Shown in pieces: positions 8,964 through 15,497 of a DNA stretch of 15,497 bases; position 1 is the stretch's first letter; each line of letters starts with the position of its first letter. This stretch comes from Acidimicrobiia bacterium. Lineage in GTDB: Bacteria; Actinomycetota; Acidimicrobiia; Acidimicrobiales; Ilumatobacteraceae. The DNA lies in the NCBI GenBank assembly GCA_013815505.1, contig JACDGA010000010.1:1-15497 (forward strand), read 5' to 3'. The notes beneath the pieces were generated by a model. The model saw nothing but the letters and a program-made list of their open reading frames with translations. It did no database searches and had not been told where the DNA came from. Made by a program: the position numbers and the translations under genes.

Positions 8964-10641
8964 GCTCGCCCGAGCGCCGCACGACGTCGGCGACGTTGCG
9001 CAACGTGCGCAGCCTGCGACGGATGCCGAGGCTCGTGTCAGCCCGCCAGCGAGGAACCCACTCCGCCTGGTACGGGGCAAACTGAGGGTTGCCGTACGGG
9101 TCGTGGCGGAGCTGTTCGTCCCAGCGCCGGTACAGCTCGTCGACCTCGTCGGGCGACACGCCCCGACCACGGCTCTGCGACTCGAAGTGGGAGAGCGTTG
9201 CCTGAGGCGTCCAGATGATGCGGCGACCGCTCTCGCGCACACGCAGGCAGTACTCGAGGTCGTTGAACGCCACGGCGAAGTGCTCGGGCAGCCCACCCAT
9301 CTCGTCGAACACCCGCCGCGGCGTGAGCATGCACGCCGCGGTCACGGCGGACACCTCGCGGTCGATCTGCAGCAGCCCGAACGGGCCCGGCTCGTCACCG
9401 GCGAAGCCGTGGAAGATGTGCAGCGGCTGCTCGTTGCACAGGATCCCACCGTGCTGCAACGTGCCGTCGCCGTAGAGCAGGCGGCAGCCGACGATCCCGA
9501 CGTCCGGTTCGGCCGTGAAGCCGACCATCCGCTCCAGCCAGTCGCGCTGCTCGACGAGCACGTCGTCGTTGAGCAACACGAGCAGCTCGCCCGAGGCATG
9601 CCCTGCGCCGAGGTTGATCCGCCGTGAGAAGTTGAACTCGTCGCCAGCCGCGACGACGATCCTCGACGCGATGTCCTGGCGGCGCCAACGCTCGATCTCG
9701 GCCACGACGCGACCGCGGGTCTTCGGGTCGAGGACCACGACGACCTCCATCGACGGGTACTCGGTGACCGAGCAGAGAGAGTCGAGGCAGCGGTAGATCA
9801 GCGGCCGATCGATGCCCCACACCTCTCGCGACGTCCCTGCGGTGGGGATGATCACGCTCACGGTCGGTGGGTCCTCGACCCGCCGGACGACACGGAAGTT
9901 GCCGGGGTTCTCGGTCAACTGCACCGTGGCGTCGATGCCGACGCGGTCGAGGTGATCGCCGATCGTGCGCACGCCGAGCGCTTGCGCGTGCGGCTTGGCT
10001 GCAGGATCCCCCGCAGCTGATCCCGGCGTCACGCACCAGTGGTAGAGGATCTCTGGGACGTGATGGACGCGCCTCGCCCGCTCGGTGACACGCAGGATGA
10101 GGTCGTGGTCCTGACGGCCGTCGAAACCCTCGCGGAAGCCCCCGACATCGGTGACGACCGCACGCCGCAGCACGGACAGGTGGGTGCAGTAGTTCTGCGC
10201 CCGTAGTCGCTCCGGCGACCAGTCCGGCTTCAGCAGCTCGCCGTAGCGGGTGCCGTCGGGAGCGAGCTTGTCCTCGTCGGTGTAGACGTAGTCAACGTCG
10301 GGTCGGGCGTCGATCGCCTCGGCGACTGCGGCCAGCGCATGTGGCTCGAGACAGTCGTCGTGGTCGAGCAGCACGATCCACTCCCCCTTCGCAAGGCTCA
10401 GTGCGCTGTTCGATGCAGCGACGATCCCGCTGGACCTTTTATGGGTGAGCAACCGCACGCGGGCGTCCTCAGCCAGGCTCCGAAGCCGGGAGTTCACGGC
10501 AGGCGACCGCGAACCGTCGTCGGCGACGCACCACTCCCAATCGCCGAGCGTCTGCGACATGACCGAGTCGATGCACGCCTCGAGCAGGTCCGGCGGCGGA
10601 TCGTGCACGGGTGTGACGACGGAGAAGCGCGGTGCGCTCAC
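8908..10641 (-). CDS. tandem-domain family 2 glycosyltransferase (GT2-GT2)
   Basis: 577 residues from GTG 10641. The first GT-A domain begins at FSVVTPVHDPP (residue 6) with VADDGS (39-44) and the metal-binding DHDD (93-96). It continues through YTDEDKL and DHDLILR to about 215. The second begins at VSVIIPTAGTS (261) with NFSRRINLGA, NDD (358-360, metal site), LLYGDGTLQHGG and FNDLEYCLRVRESG. Both halves keep the usual donor-binding and catalytic-region motifs, so a bifunctional chain-extension enzyme is likely, as in rhamnan/O-antigen synthases. Sugar specificity cannot be read. The GTG start shares its bases with the stop of the coiled-coil gene (GTGA), fixing the start. The 3' end runs 56 bases into wzt on the other strand, giving a basic tail. 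Confidence 0.93.
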   Translation of the reverse strand: MSAPRFSVVTPVHDPPPDLLEACIDSVMSQTLGDWEWCVADDGSRSPAVNSRLRSLAEDARVRLLTHKRSSGIVAASNSALSLAKGEWIVLLDHDDCLEPHALAAVAEAIDARPDVDYVYTDEDKLAPDGTRYGELLKPDWSPERLRAQNYCTHLSVLRRAVVTDVGGFREGFDGRQDHDLILRVTERARRVHHVPEILYHWCVTPGSAAGDPAAKPHAQALGVRTIGDHLDRVGIDATVQLTENPGNFRVVRRVEDPPTVSVIIPTAGTSREVWGIDRPLIYRCLDSLCSVTEYPSMEVVVVLDPKTRGRVVAEIERWRRQDIASRIVVAAGDEFNFSRRINLGAGHASGELLVLLNDDVLVEQRDWLERMVGFTAEPDVGIVGCRLLYGDGTLQHGGILCNEQPLHIFHGFAGDEPGPFGLLQIDREVSAVTAACMLTPRRVFDEMGGLPEHFAVAFNDLEYCLRVRESGRRIIWTPQATLSHFESQSRGRGVSPDEVDELYRRWDEQLRHDPYGNPQFAPYQAEWVPRWRADTSLGIRRRLRTLRNVADVVRRSGELTPSVNAARPRHRRRRRP

Positions 10642-10850
10642 GATCGTGGCGACAGCAACTTCCCGAAGCGGCGCACGGTGTGGGCGACGAGCCGTCGTTG
10701 CGCCGTGCGCCGCCACATCGCCCGCTCGAGCGACCGCACGCGACCGCGCAAGGCCCCCAGCTCGGTCTCGAGCTCGCGACATCGGGCCGATGCCACGTCG
10801 CGCTCGGCGCGGACGCCCTCGATCGTCTCCGGCTCGCCGAGCGCCGTCAC
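10638..10850 (-). CDS. small coiled-coil protein coupled to the GT2-GT2 glycosyltransferase
   Basis: 70 residues. Residues about 10-45 (EGVRAERDVASARCRELETE and LRGRVRSLERAMW) form a continuous Leu/Val/Ala heptad pattern typical of a coiled coil. The C-terminal 25 residues are basic (WRRTAQRRLVAHTVRRFGKLL) and could form an amphipathic, membrane-associating helix. An AGGAG ribosome binding site sits seven bases before the GTG start. The stop overlaps the start of the glycosyltransferase (GTGA), so translation is probably coupled. No enzyme motif is seen. A scaffold, membrane anchor or chain-length (molecular ruler) role for the GT2 protein is an inference from position and shape. Confidence 0.75.
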   Translation of the reverse strand: MTALGEPETIEGVRAERDVASARCRELETELGALRGRVRSLERAMWRRTAQRRLVAHTVRRFGKLLSPRS

Positions 10851-10857
10851 CGCCGCG

Positions 10858-10862
10858 CTCCT
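10858..10862 (-). promoter_or_regulatory. ribosome binding site of the coiled-coil gene
   Basis: AGGAG on the minus strand, seven bases before GTG 10850. It is the clearest Shine-Dalgarno in the glycan block and sets the start of the small gene. Most neighbouring starts lack one. The 68 bp between this gene and the divergent GT4 gene also hold a plus-strand TACTGT (10874-10879), a possible -10 box for the GT4 gene. Confidence 0.7.
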
Positions 10863-10918
10863 GGTGCGACCGCTACTGTCGCTCCAGCGGACCTCCGGGC
10901 GAGCGACCAGGCGACCCG

Positions 10919-13174
10919 ATGCGCATCCTCTACCTCACTGCGTTCTACCCACCGGATTTCAGCAGTGGTGCGACGATGGCGGTGCAACGGATGGCAGAGC
11001 GTTCCGCCGCCGCCGGCAACACGGTGCACGTGTTCTCCGGTGCCATCCAGCGTGGGATGACACAGGGCGAGGTCGAGCGAGCGGTCGTCAACGGCGTCAC
11101 GGTGCACTGGATCGGGTCGAACGGCTGGACGGATCCCAGCCTCGACGACAACTGGGAGAACCCCGTCGCCGCTGCGGCAGTTGCTCGCCTGCTCGACGAG
11201 CTGAAACCTGACATCGTCCATGCCCATACGTTGCAGACTCTAGGTGCGGGCCCGGTCGCCGAGGCGTTGACGCGAGGCATCCGCACGCTCGTCACGATGC
11301 ACGACCTGTGGTGGTGGTGTGCGCTGCTGTTCCTCGTCGACAAGGAGCTGCGGCCGTGCACGATCGTCACCGACGTCGGGACGTGCCCGTGCGCACGCGA
11401 CGCGCCGTGGCGCACGGCGCGCGCTGCCGCACTGCGCGGCGTGCTCGACCGTGTCGACGAGGTGCTCGTGCCGTCCGACGTGATGCGCGACCTCGCAATC
11501 GCCAACGGCGTCGATCCCGATCGCATCACCGTCGACGCCAACGACGTCGACACCGCAGCGACGGGCGCCGCGGCAGCCGCCGAGGACCCGGTCGCGCCCG
11601 GATCGACGACGAGCGACGACGGCACCGTGCGCTTCGTGTTCATCGGCGGCGACCACCCGCTGAAGGGCACCGATGTCCTGCTCGCCGCTGCGGCACAGTT
11701 GCGCCCCATCCGCGGCTGGACACTGGCGATGTACGGGGTCGAACCGAGGGCGACCAGTCCGTCAGCGACCGCGACGGCGATCTCCTTCGAGCCGGCGTTT
11801 GCGCCGAGCCGGCGCGAACGCGTCCTGGCTGGCGCCGATGTGCTCGTCATCGCCTCCATCGCCCGCGAGAGCTTCTCGGTCGCCGCCCGCGAGGGGCTCG
11901 CCGCCGGCCTCGCCGTCATCACGACTGACTGTCTCGGTCCCGAGGAAGTGGTGCACGACGGGCGCAACGGCCTCGTCGTGCCGGCGGGGGACGCGGAGGG
12001 GCTCGCCGACGCAATGCGCTCGCTCGTCGACGACCCCACGTTGCTCGGCGCGATGAGGACGGCAGCACGCTCGAGCCCGATCTCGCTGCGGGCGCCGGAC
12101 GAGCATGCCGCCTCGCTCCTCGAGCGCTACCGGACCCCACCGCCGGCCACAACGCGACCGGCGGTCGGTCGCGTCGTGTATCTGACGCGAGGTGTCTCGC
12201 GCCACGGGCGCGTTCGCGCCGAGCACGGTGCCGAGGCGCTCGAGATGCACGGCGCCGAGGTGTCGGTCGTCGACGTCACCACCGAGGCGGTCGGCGATCT
12301 CGCCGCTGCGGCGTTCGTGATCCTCCAGGATCTCGAGGCGACCACTCCGCTGCGCGACGCGATCTCGCAAGCTCGCTCGCGCGGCACGACGGTCCTGTAC
12401 GACGCGAGTGAGGCGGGGTTCGACGGCGACGACGACGCGGCGAGCGACCGGCTCGCCCTGATGGCCATGAGCGACGGCGTGCTCGCCCCCACCCGTTCCA
12501 TCGCCGCTCGGGCCGAGGTGTTGGCGCGACGCCCGGCGCTCGTCGTCGCCAACGCCGTCGGGATCGAGGAGATCCGCGTCGCCGACGCCGCCCGCCGGCA
12601 CCGCCGCAAGCGCCTGCTGACTCGCGCACCCACGCTCGTCGCTGTCGTGCCGCCACACGCCGCGCCGGATTGGGAGGAGGTCGAGGCGGAGCTGGCGGCG
12701 CTCCTCGATCGCCATCGCAAGTGGCGACTGCAGGTTCTCGGCGACGTCGGCCACCTCCGCGGGCTCGATCGCATCGGCCGGCGCGTCCGCCACGAGACGC
12801 TGCACGACTGGCACAGCCTGCCGGCGAGGCTGGCAGGCGCCGACGCGGTGCTGGCGCCGTTCACGGCCGTGTTGCCCACGCACGACTCGGCGACGATCAC
12901 CACGTGGCTCAATGCCTCGCTCGCCGGCAGCCCCCTCGTCACCGTGGCGGCTGGCGACGTGCGCGGCACGATCCGCCACGGCACGACTGGACTCGTCGCC
13001 AAGGACATCGCGGCGTGGGGCGCGCACATCGAGTCGATGGTGGACGATCCTGGCCTCGGTCGGCGGATCGCAGGAGCCGCCCGACGAGATGTCCTACTCC
13101 ATCACGGGCCGCACGCGCTCGCCTTCGCCCTGCTCGACGCGCTCGTCATCGCCGCGTCGTGGACCCGCGCCTGA
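10919..13174 (+). CDS. two-domain GT-B glycosyltransferase (active GT4 half plus degenerate second half)
   Basis: 751 residues. The first half (1-about 400) is a full GT4: MRILYLTAFYPPDFSSGAT opening, VHAHTLQTLG, FIGGDHPLKGTDVLL (242-256, nucleotide-binding strand and loop with K249) and ESFSVAARE (E317...E325), the EX7E catalytic signature. Four cysteines (C134, C147, C156, C158) fall in an insertion after TMHDLWWW, a pattern seen in some GT4 enzymes. The second half (about 410-751) has the outline of another GT-B fold: VVYLTRG, TVLYDASE, SDGVLAPTRSIAARA, VVANAVGIEEI and HGTTGLVAKD. At the EX7E position it reads THDSATITTWLNASLAG, with no Glu pair, so it may be inactive or use another mechanism. 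Its 3' end overlaps the convergent ligase gene by 81 bases. Confidence 0.92.
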   Translation: MRILYLTAFYPPDFSSGATMAVQRMAERSAAAGNTVHVFSGAIQRGMTQGEVERAVVNGVTVHWIGSNGWTDPSLDDNWENPVAAAAVARLLDELKPDIVHAHTLQTLGAGPVAEALTRGIRTLVTMHDLWWWCALLFLVDKELRPCTIVTDVGTCPCARDAPWRTARAAALRGVLDRVDEVLVPSDVMRDLAIANGVDPDRITVDANDVDTAATGAAAAAEDPVAPGSTTSDDGTVRFVFIGGDHPLKGTDVLLAAAAQLRPIRGWTLAMYGVEPRATSPSATATAISFEPAFAPSRRERVLAGADVLVIASIARESFSVAAREGLAAGLAVITTDCLGPEEVVHDGRNGLVVPAGDAEGLADAMRSLVDDPTLLGAMRTAARSSPISLRAPDEHAASLLERYRTPPPATTRPAVGRVVYLTRGVSRHGRVRAEHGAEALEMHGAEVSVVDVTTEAVGDLAAAAFVILQDLEATTPLRDAISQARSRGTTVLYDASEAGFDGDDDAASDRLALMAMSDGVLAPTRSIAARAEVLARRPALVVANAVGIEEIRVADAARRHRRKRLLTRAPTLVAVVPPHAAPDWEEVEAELAALLDRHRKWRLQVLGDVGHLRGLDRIGRRVRHETLHDWHSLPARLAGADAVLAPFTAVLPTHDSATITTWLNASLAGSPLVTVAAGDVRGTIRHGTTGLVAKDIAAWGAHIESMVDDPGLGRRIAGAARRDVLLHHGPHALAFALLDALVIAASWTRA

Positions 13175-14455
13175 CGCCAGACCGGCAGCACCAGCCGGGT
13201 CGGCCCTGTCCGCTGCCCACGCTGCCGCCCCTGCGCCGGCGAGCAGCGCAACGACGAGCTGACTGCCGCGAAACAGTGTCTCGGTGAGGTTCTCGACGAG
13301 CACGAACACGACGATGCCGAACGGCAGGAGCCCGATCACGCCCGGCCGGCGGAGGGCGAGGCGGGCGGTGAGCCAGAACACCACGACAACGAACGCGACG
13401 AACGCAACGAAGCCGAGGACGCCGCCACCGAGGAGCACCTCGAGCAACGAGTTGTGCGCCGACGTCAGCCGCTTGCCCGTCGCCTGGCGCACCTCACGGA
13501 TCAGTGGACGCTCACTCCACGCGCCGAGGTAGCCGAATCCCGAGAGCGGCCGCCGCATCGACCAGTCCCACACAACCGACCAGAGGTCGGTTCGATCAGT
13601 GAAGTCTCCACGGCGACCGAGGCGCTCGAGCCACGAGGTGCGCGTGACATAGGCGAGCGCGACCGCCGCAACGAACACGCCGCCGCCAATCACGGTGACG
13701 CGATCGGCGGACACGCCGGCGCGCACGGCCCGCCGGGCGAGAACGGCGAGCACACAGGCGATGAGCGCCACCAGCAACGCGCCAACCGGCGTGGCGGCGT
13801 CCGTGCCGGCGAGCAACCGAAGATCGGCCAGCGCGGCCAGTGCAGCGGCGAGGATCGCAAGGACGGCGAGCGAGTGGTTGGAGCCGGCCGGCGATCGTGC
13901 CCGCCATCGGGCGAACGCGTCGAGTGCGAGCGCGAGCGAAAGACCGACGCCGAGCGCGGAGTACAGCGCGAGCAGGTTGCGATTGAAGAAGATGCCGGCC
14001 CAGTCACCCCGCCGGTCGAGCGTGCCGGGTCGATCCGAGTAGATCGCGACGAAGCTCCACGCGAGACCGACGTGCAGACCGCCCCATGTCGCCCAGGCGA
14101 GCGCAGCGATGTCGAGCACTGCGGCAGCGGCGAGGCCCGCCGCCAGCGTGCCCGAGATGAGCAGCGTCTCGCGCAGCGTCGTCACGCGATCGGTCGACCA
14201 GGTCGTGGAGACGACCAGCCATGCACCGACTGCGATCACAGCGACGCACAGCGATCGCGGGAGTCGCTTGCGGTCGCGTGCGGCGACCAGCACGCCGGCG
14301 ACGGCAATCACGACCCCTGCCGCCACGATCCACGGATCGTCGGCGAGCGGGACGTCGAAACCCCACCACGTCCTCACGCGGTACAGCGGGCCCGACGTCA
14401 GCAGGGTCGTGGCCACCGCCACCGCGCCGATGGCGAGCGACGAGCGGTGCGGCAC
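13094..14455 (-). CDS. O-antigen ligase/polymerase family membrane protein (Wzy_C)
   Basis: 453 residues from GTG 14455, very hydrophobic with roughly ten or more membrane helices. A large soluble loop about two thirds along contains GRRGDFTDRTDLWSVVWDW, then PLSGFGYLGAW and TSAHNSLLEVLLGGGVLGF. This R-D-x-W / G-x-G / H-N pattern is the Wzy_C signature of O-antigen ligases (WaaL) and related polymerases. These act on undecaprenyl-linked glycans outside the membrane. The last 40 residues (after AGAGAAAWAADRADPAG) are charged and lie opposite the GT4 tail. The start is supported by a minus-strand TACAGT box eight bases upstream; a longer open frame upstream only translates the tandem repeats. 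It could be either a polymerase or a ligase to a non-LPS acceptor. Confidence 0.9.
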   Translation of the reverse strand: MPHRSSLAIGAVAVATTLLTSGPLYRVRTWWGFDVPLADDPWIVAAGVVIAVAGVLVAARDRKRLPRSLCVAVIAVGAWLVVSTTWSTDRVTTLRETLLISGTLAAGLAAAAVLDIAALAWATWGGLHVGLAWSFVAIYSDRPGTLDRRGDWAGIFFNRNLLALYSALGVGLSLALALDAFARWRARSPAGSNHSLAVLAILAAALAALADLRLLAGTDAATPVGALLVALIACVLAVLARRAVRAGVSADRVTVIGGGVFVAAVALAYVTRTSWLERLGRRGDFTDRTDLWSVVWDWSMRRPLSGFGYLGAWSERPLIREVRQATGKRLTSAHNSLLEVLLGGGVLGFVAFVAFVVVVFWLTARLALRRPGVIGLLPFGIVVFVLVENLTETLFRGSQLVVALLAGAGAAAWAADRADPAGAAGLASGAGPRRGDDERVEQGEGERVRPVME

Positions 14456-14463
14456 GGCATGCG

Positions 14464-14469
14464 ACTGTA
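14464..14469 (-). promoter_or_regulatory. predicted -10 box of the ligase/polymerase gene
   Basis: TACAGT on the minus strand matches TANNNT and ends eight bases before GTG 14455, a leaderless arrangement with no Shine-Dalgarno. The -35 position falls inside the first 26-bp repeat unit; no good TTGAC match is seen there. Confidence 0.35.
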
Positions 14470-14479
14470 CCGGCGCGCC

Positions 14480-14557
14480 GTGCCGGTGACCTGGAACCAT
14501 CCAGGGTGCCGCTGACCTGGAACCATCCAGGGTCCCGGTGACCGGGAACCATCCAGC
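14480..14557. repeat. three tandem 26-bp dyad units in a divergent promoter region
   Basis: Three head-to-tail 26-bp units at 14480-14505, 14506-14531 and 14532-14557. Units 1 and 2 differ at one base and each contains CCTGGAACCATCCAGG, a perfect 6-bp dyad (CCTGGA/TCCAGG) around ACCA. Unit 3 differs more and its dyad is imperfect (CCGGGA/TCCAGC). The array fills the space between the two predicted -10 boxes. It could be an operator for a dimeric regulator, a small hairpin repeat family of this genome, or both. Confidence 0.9.
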
Positions 14558-14559
14558 GT

Positions 14560-14565
14560 TACGCT
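14560..14565 (+). promoter_or_regulatory. predicted -10 box of the sugar transferase gene
   Basis: TACGCT lies nine bases before ATG 14575 and directly follows the last repeat unit. A GTGACC (14538-14543) inside unit 3 sits 16 bases upstream, at the -35 position, and partly resembles TTGAC. No Shine-Dalgarno is present, so a near-leaderless transcript is inferred. Confidence 0.4.
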
Positions 14566-14574
14566 CGACCGTCG

Positions 14575-15497
14575 ATGGCACGGGTGACTCACGTCGAGGG
14601 TCGCACCTCCGCCGAGCAGGGATCGGACGACACACCATCCACGCCGACGCCGGTCGTCCCCGGGACAGAGTGGTTCGTGCGGCGCGTGCACGGACCGCTC
14701 GAAGCGATGTGGGAGCGCGGGTTCCGGTTCCTGTTCGTCCTCGACGCCGTCGGCCTGTTCACGCTGATGTTCGTCATCAACTTCGCACGGTTCGGCACCG
14801 CGGCGTGGCCGGAGAAGTCGACGTCGTTCTACCTCGGCGGGTTCGCCGTCGCGACGGCGATCCACCTCACGGTCAACTACTTCTTCGGGCTCTACGAGCG
14901 CGAGCCGCGCCTCGGCTTCCGGCCCTGGATCCCACGGGCGTTTGGGGCGATGACGCTCGGCGCCGGCATCCAGGCGATCGCGTTCGTCGTCCTCAACCGC
15001 TACCTGATGCCGAGAGGGAGCCTCGTCGTCTTCACGCTCGTCGGAACGATCGTGCTCGGTGTCGACCGGGGGATCTCGCGATGGTTGGCGCTGCGCCGTC
15101 AGGGTCCGCCGAAGGTCGTGCTCGTCGGCTCCGTGACCGAGGCCGACATGGCCAACGCCCACCTCGCCGACAGCGATCGCGACGCCGTGGTCGTCGGACG
15201 TGTCGAGTCCACCGACGCTCTCGCGGCTGCGGTGCTCGCAACCGGAGCGACCGACGTCCTCCTGCTCGACGTGACGGCGTTCGGCACCGTGTTCCCCCAG
15301 CCCCTCAACTCGCTGGAGGACGAGGGCATCGGGTTCCTCCAGCGCGTCAGCGGTCGCGAGACGCTGCTCGGCCTGCAGAGCGTCCGCCAGGTGGCCGGAA
15401 TGCCCTTCGTCCGGTTGCGCAGTCACGCCATGCCGTCCTACAAGCTGCGACTGAAGCGGCTGCTCGACCTCCCCATCGTGATCGTGCTGTTACCGCT
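14575..15497 (+). CDS. polyprenyl-phosphate sugar-1-phosphate transferase (initiating glycosyltransferase), 3' end outside window
   Basis: 307 codons are visible and the frame is open at the window end. After a soluble, Thr/Pro-rich N-terminus (1-40) come four membrane segments: FRFLFVLDAVGLFTLMFVIN, FYLGGFAVATAIHLTVNYFF, AFGAMTLGAGIQAIAFVVL and LVVFTLVGTIVLGVDRGIS. A Rossmann-like domain follows (KVVLVGSVTEADMA to GATDVLLLD). The last residues, YKLRLKRLLDLPIVIVLLP, are the start of the catalytic bacterial sugar transferase domain (KRxxDxxxxxxxLxP). The layout matches WbaP/CpsE-type enzymes that load the first sugar phosphate onto undecaprenyl (or decaprenyl) phosphate. It is therefore the likely first step of the glycan made by this cluster. 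ATG 14575 is chosen from the -10 box spacing; GTG 14584 is an alternative. Confidence 0.93.
   Translation, partial: MARVTHVEGRTSAEQGSDDTPSTPTPVVPGTEWFVRRVHGPLEAMWERGFRFLFVLDAVGLFTLMFVINFARFGTAAWPEKSTSFYLGGFAVATAIHLTVNYFFGLYEREPRLGFRPWIPRAFGAMTLGAGIQAIAFVVLNRYLMPRGSLVVFTLVGTIVLGVDRGISRWLALRRQGPPKVVLVGSVTEADMANAHLADSDRDAVVVGRVESTDALAAAVLATGATDVLLLDVTAFGTVFPQPLNSLEDEGIGFLQRVSGRETLLGLQSVRQVAGMPFVRLRSHAMPSYKLRLKRLLDLPIVIVLLP

Noticed and set aside
10642..10782. 47-residue N-terminal extension of the GT2-GT2 protein
   Set aside because: It lies inside the coiled-coil gene in another frame and is Arg/Ala-rich. The GTGA junction and the GT2 family start at FSVVTPVHD support GTG 10641.
11762..13027. 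421-codon minus-strand open frame opposite the GT4 gene
   Set aside because: The text is low-complexity and Arg/Gly/Asp-rich without motifs. The plus strand has a clear glycosyltransferase reading.
14480..14557. CRISPR array
   Set aside because: The units abut directly, with no unique spacers of 30 bp or more and no cas genes nearby. It is a short tandem dyad repeat.
14456..14638. N-terminal extension of the ligase through the tandem repeats
   Set aside because: The translated repeats (GWFPVTG, DGSRS) are not membrane protein and overlap the divergent sugar transferase start. A -10 box lies between the repeats and GTG 14455.

Overview
The window looks like chromosomal DNA of a high-GC actinobacterium. 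Supporting signs are strong G/C codon bias, many GTG starts, start codons sitting just downstream of TANNNT -10 boxes (leaderless-type mRNAs), a stand-alone homodimeric pyruvate dehydrogenase E1 (aceE), and an HhH-GPD repair protein of a type I associate with actinobacteria. A marine or soil member of the Acidimicrobiia is my guess, not something the sequence proves.

Left end (1-1117). The 3' end of an ECF-type sigma factor gene overlaps, by 14 bases, a gene for a single-pass membrane protein, probably its anti-sigma partner. Lines I counted here are about 53-62% GC, against 65-70% in lines counted further right. It is followed by a decapitated subtilase (S8) fragment that keeps the catalytic-serine motif but has no start region. 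This end therefore looks like a rearrangement or transfer boundary.

Housekeeping block (1134-6745). RNase HI (minus) is divergent from aceE (plus). A strong intrinsic-type hairpin separates aceE from a convergent gene for an unrecognised two-TM glycine-rich protein. That gene is divergent from the HhH-GPD repair gene, which is followed by a scrap of an excalibur domain and then a convergent LmbE/PIG-L deacetylase.

Surface glycan block (6805-15497). A Wzm-like ABC-2 permease and a Wzt-like ATPase with a C-terminal carbohydrate-recognition-type domain form a two-gene export operon. On the minus strand a 70-residue coiled-coil protein is translationally coupled to a tandem GT2-GT2 glycosyltransferase. 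On the plus strand lies a double GT-B (GT4-type) glycosyltransferase whose second half looks catalytically degenerate. A minus-strand O-antigen ligase/polymerase (Wzy_C) protein and a plus-strand polyprenyl-phosphate sugar-1-phosphate transferase, cut by the window end, share a divergent promoter region. The likely sequence of events is priming on a polyprenyl carrier, chain extension by the glycosyltransferases, export by Wzm/Wzt, and ligation or polymerisation outside the membrane.

The most unusual structure is a set of three tandem 26-bp units, two with a perfect CCTGGA-ACCA-TCCAGG dyad. They fill the gap between the two predicted -10 boxes of the divergent ligase and sugar transferase genes. 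Genes in the glycan block also alternate strand, and both convergent pairs overlap tail to tail (56 and 81 bp).
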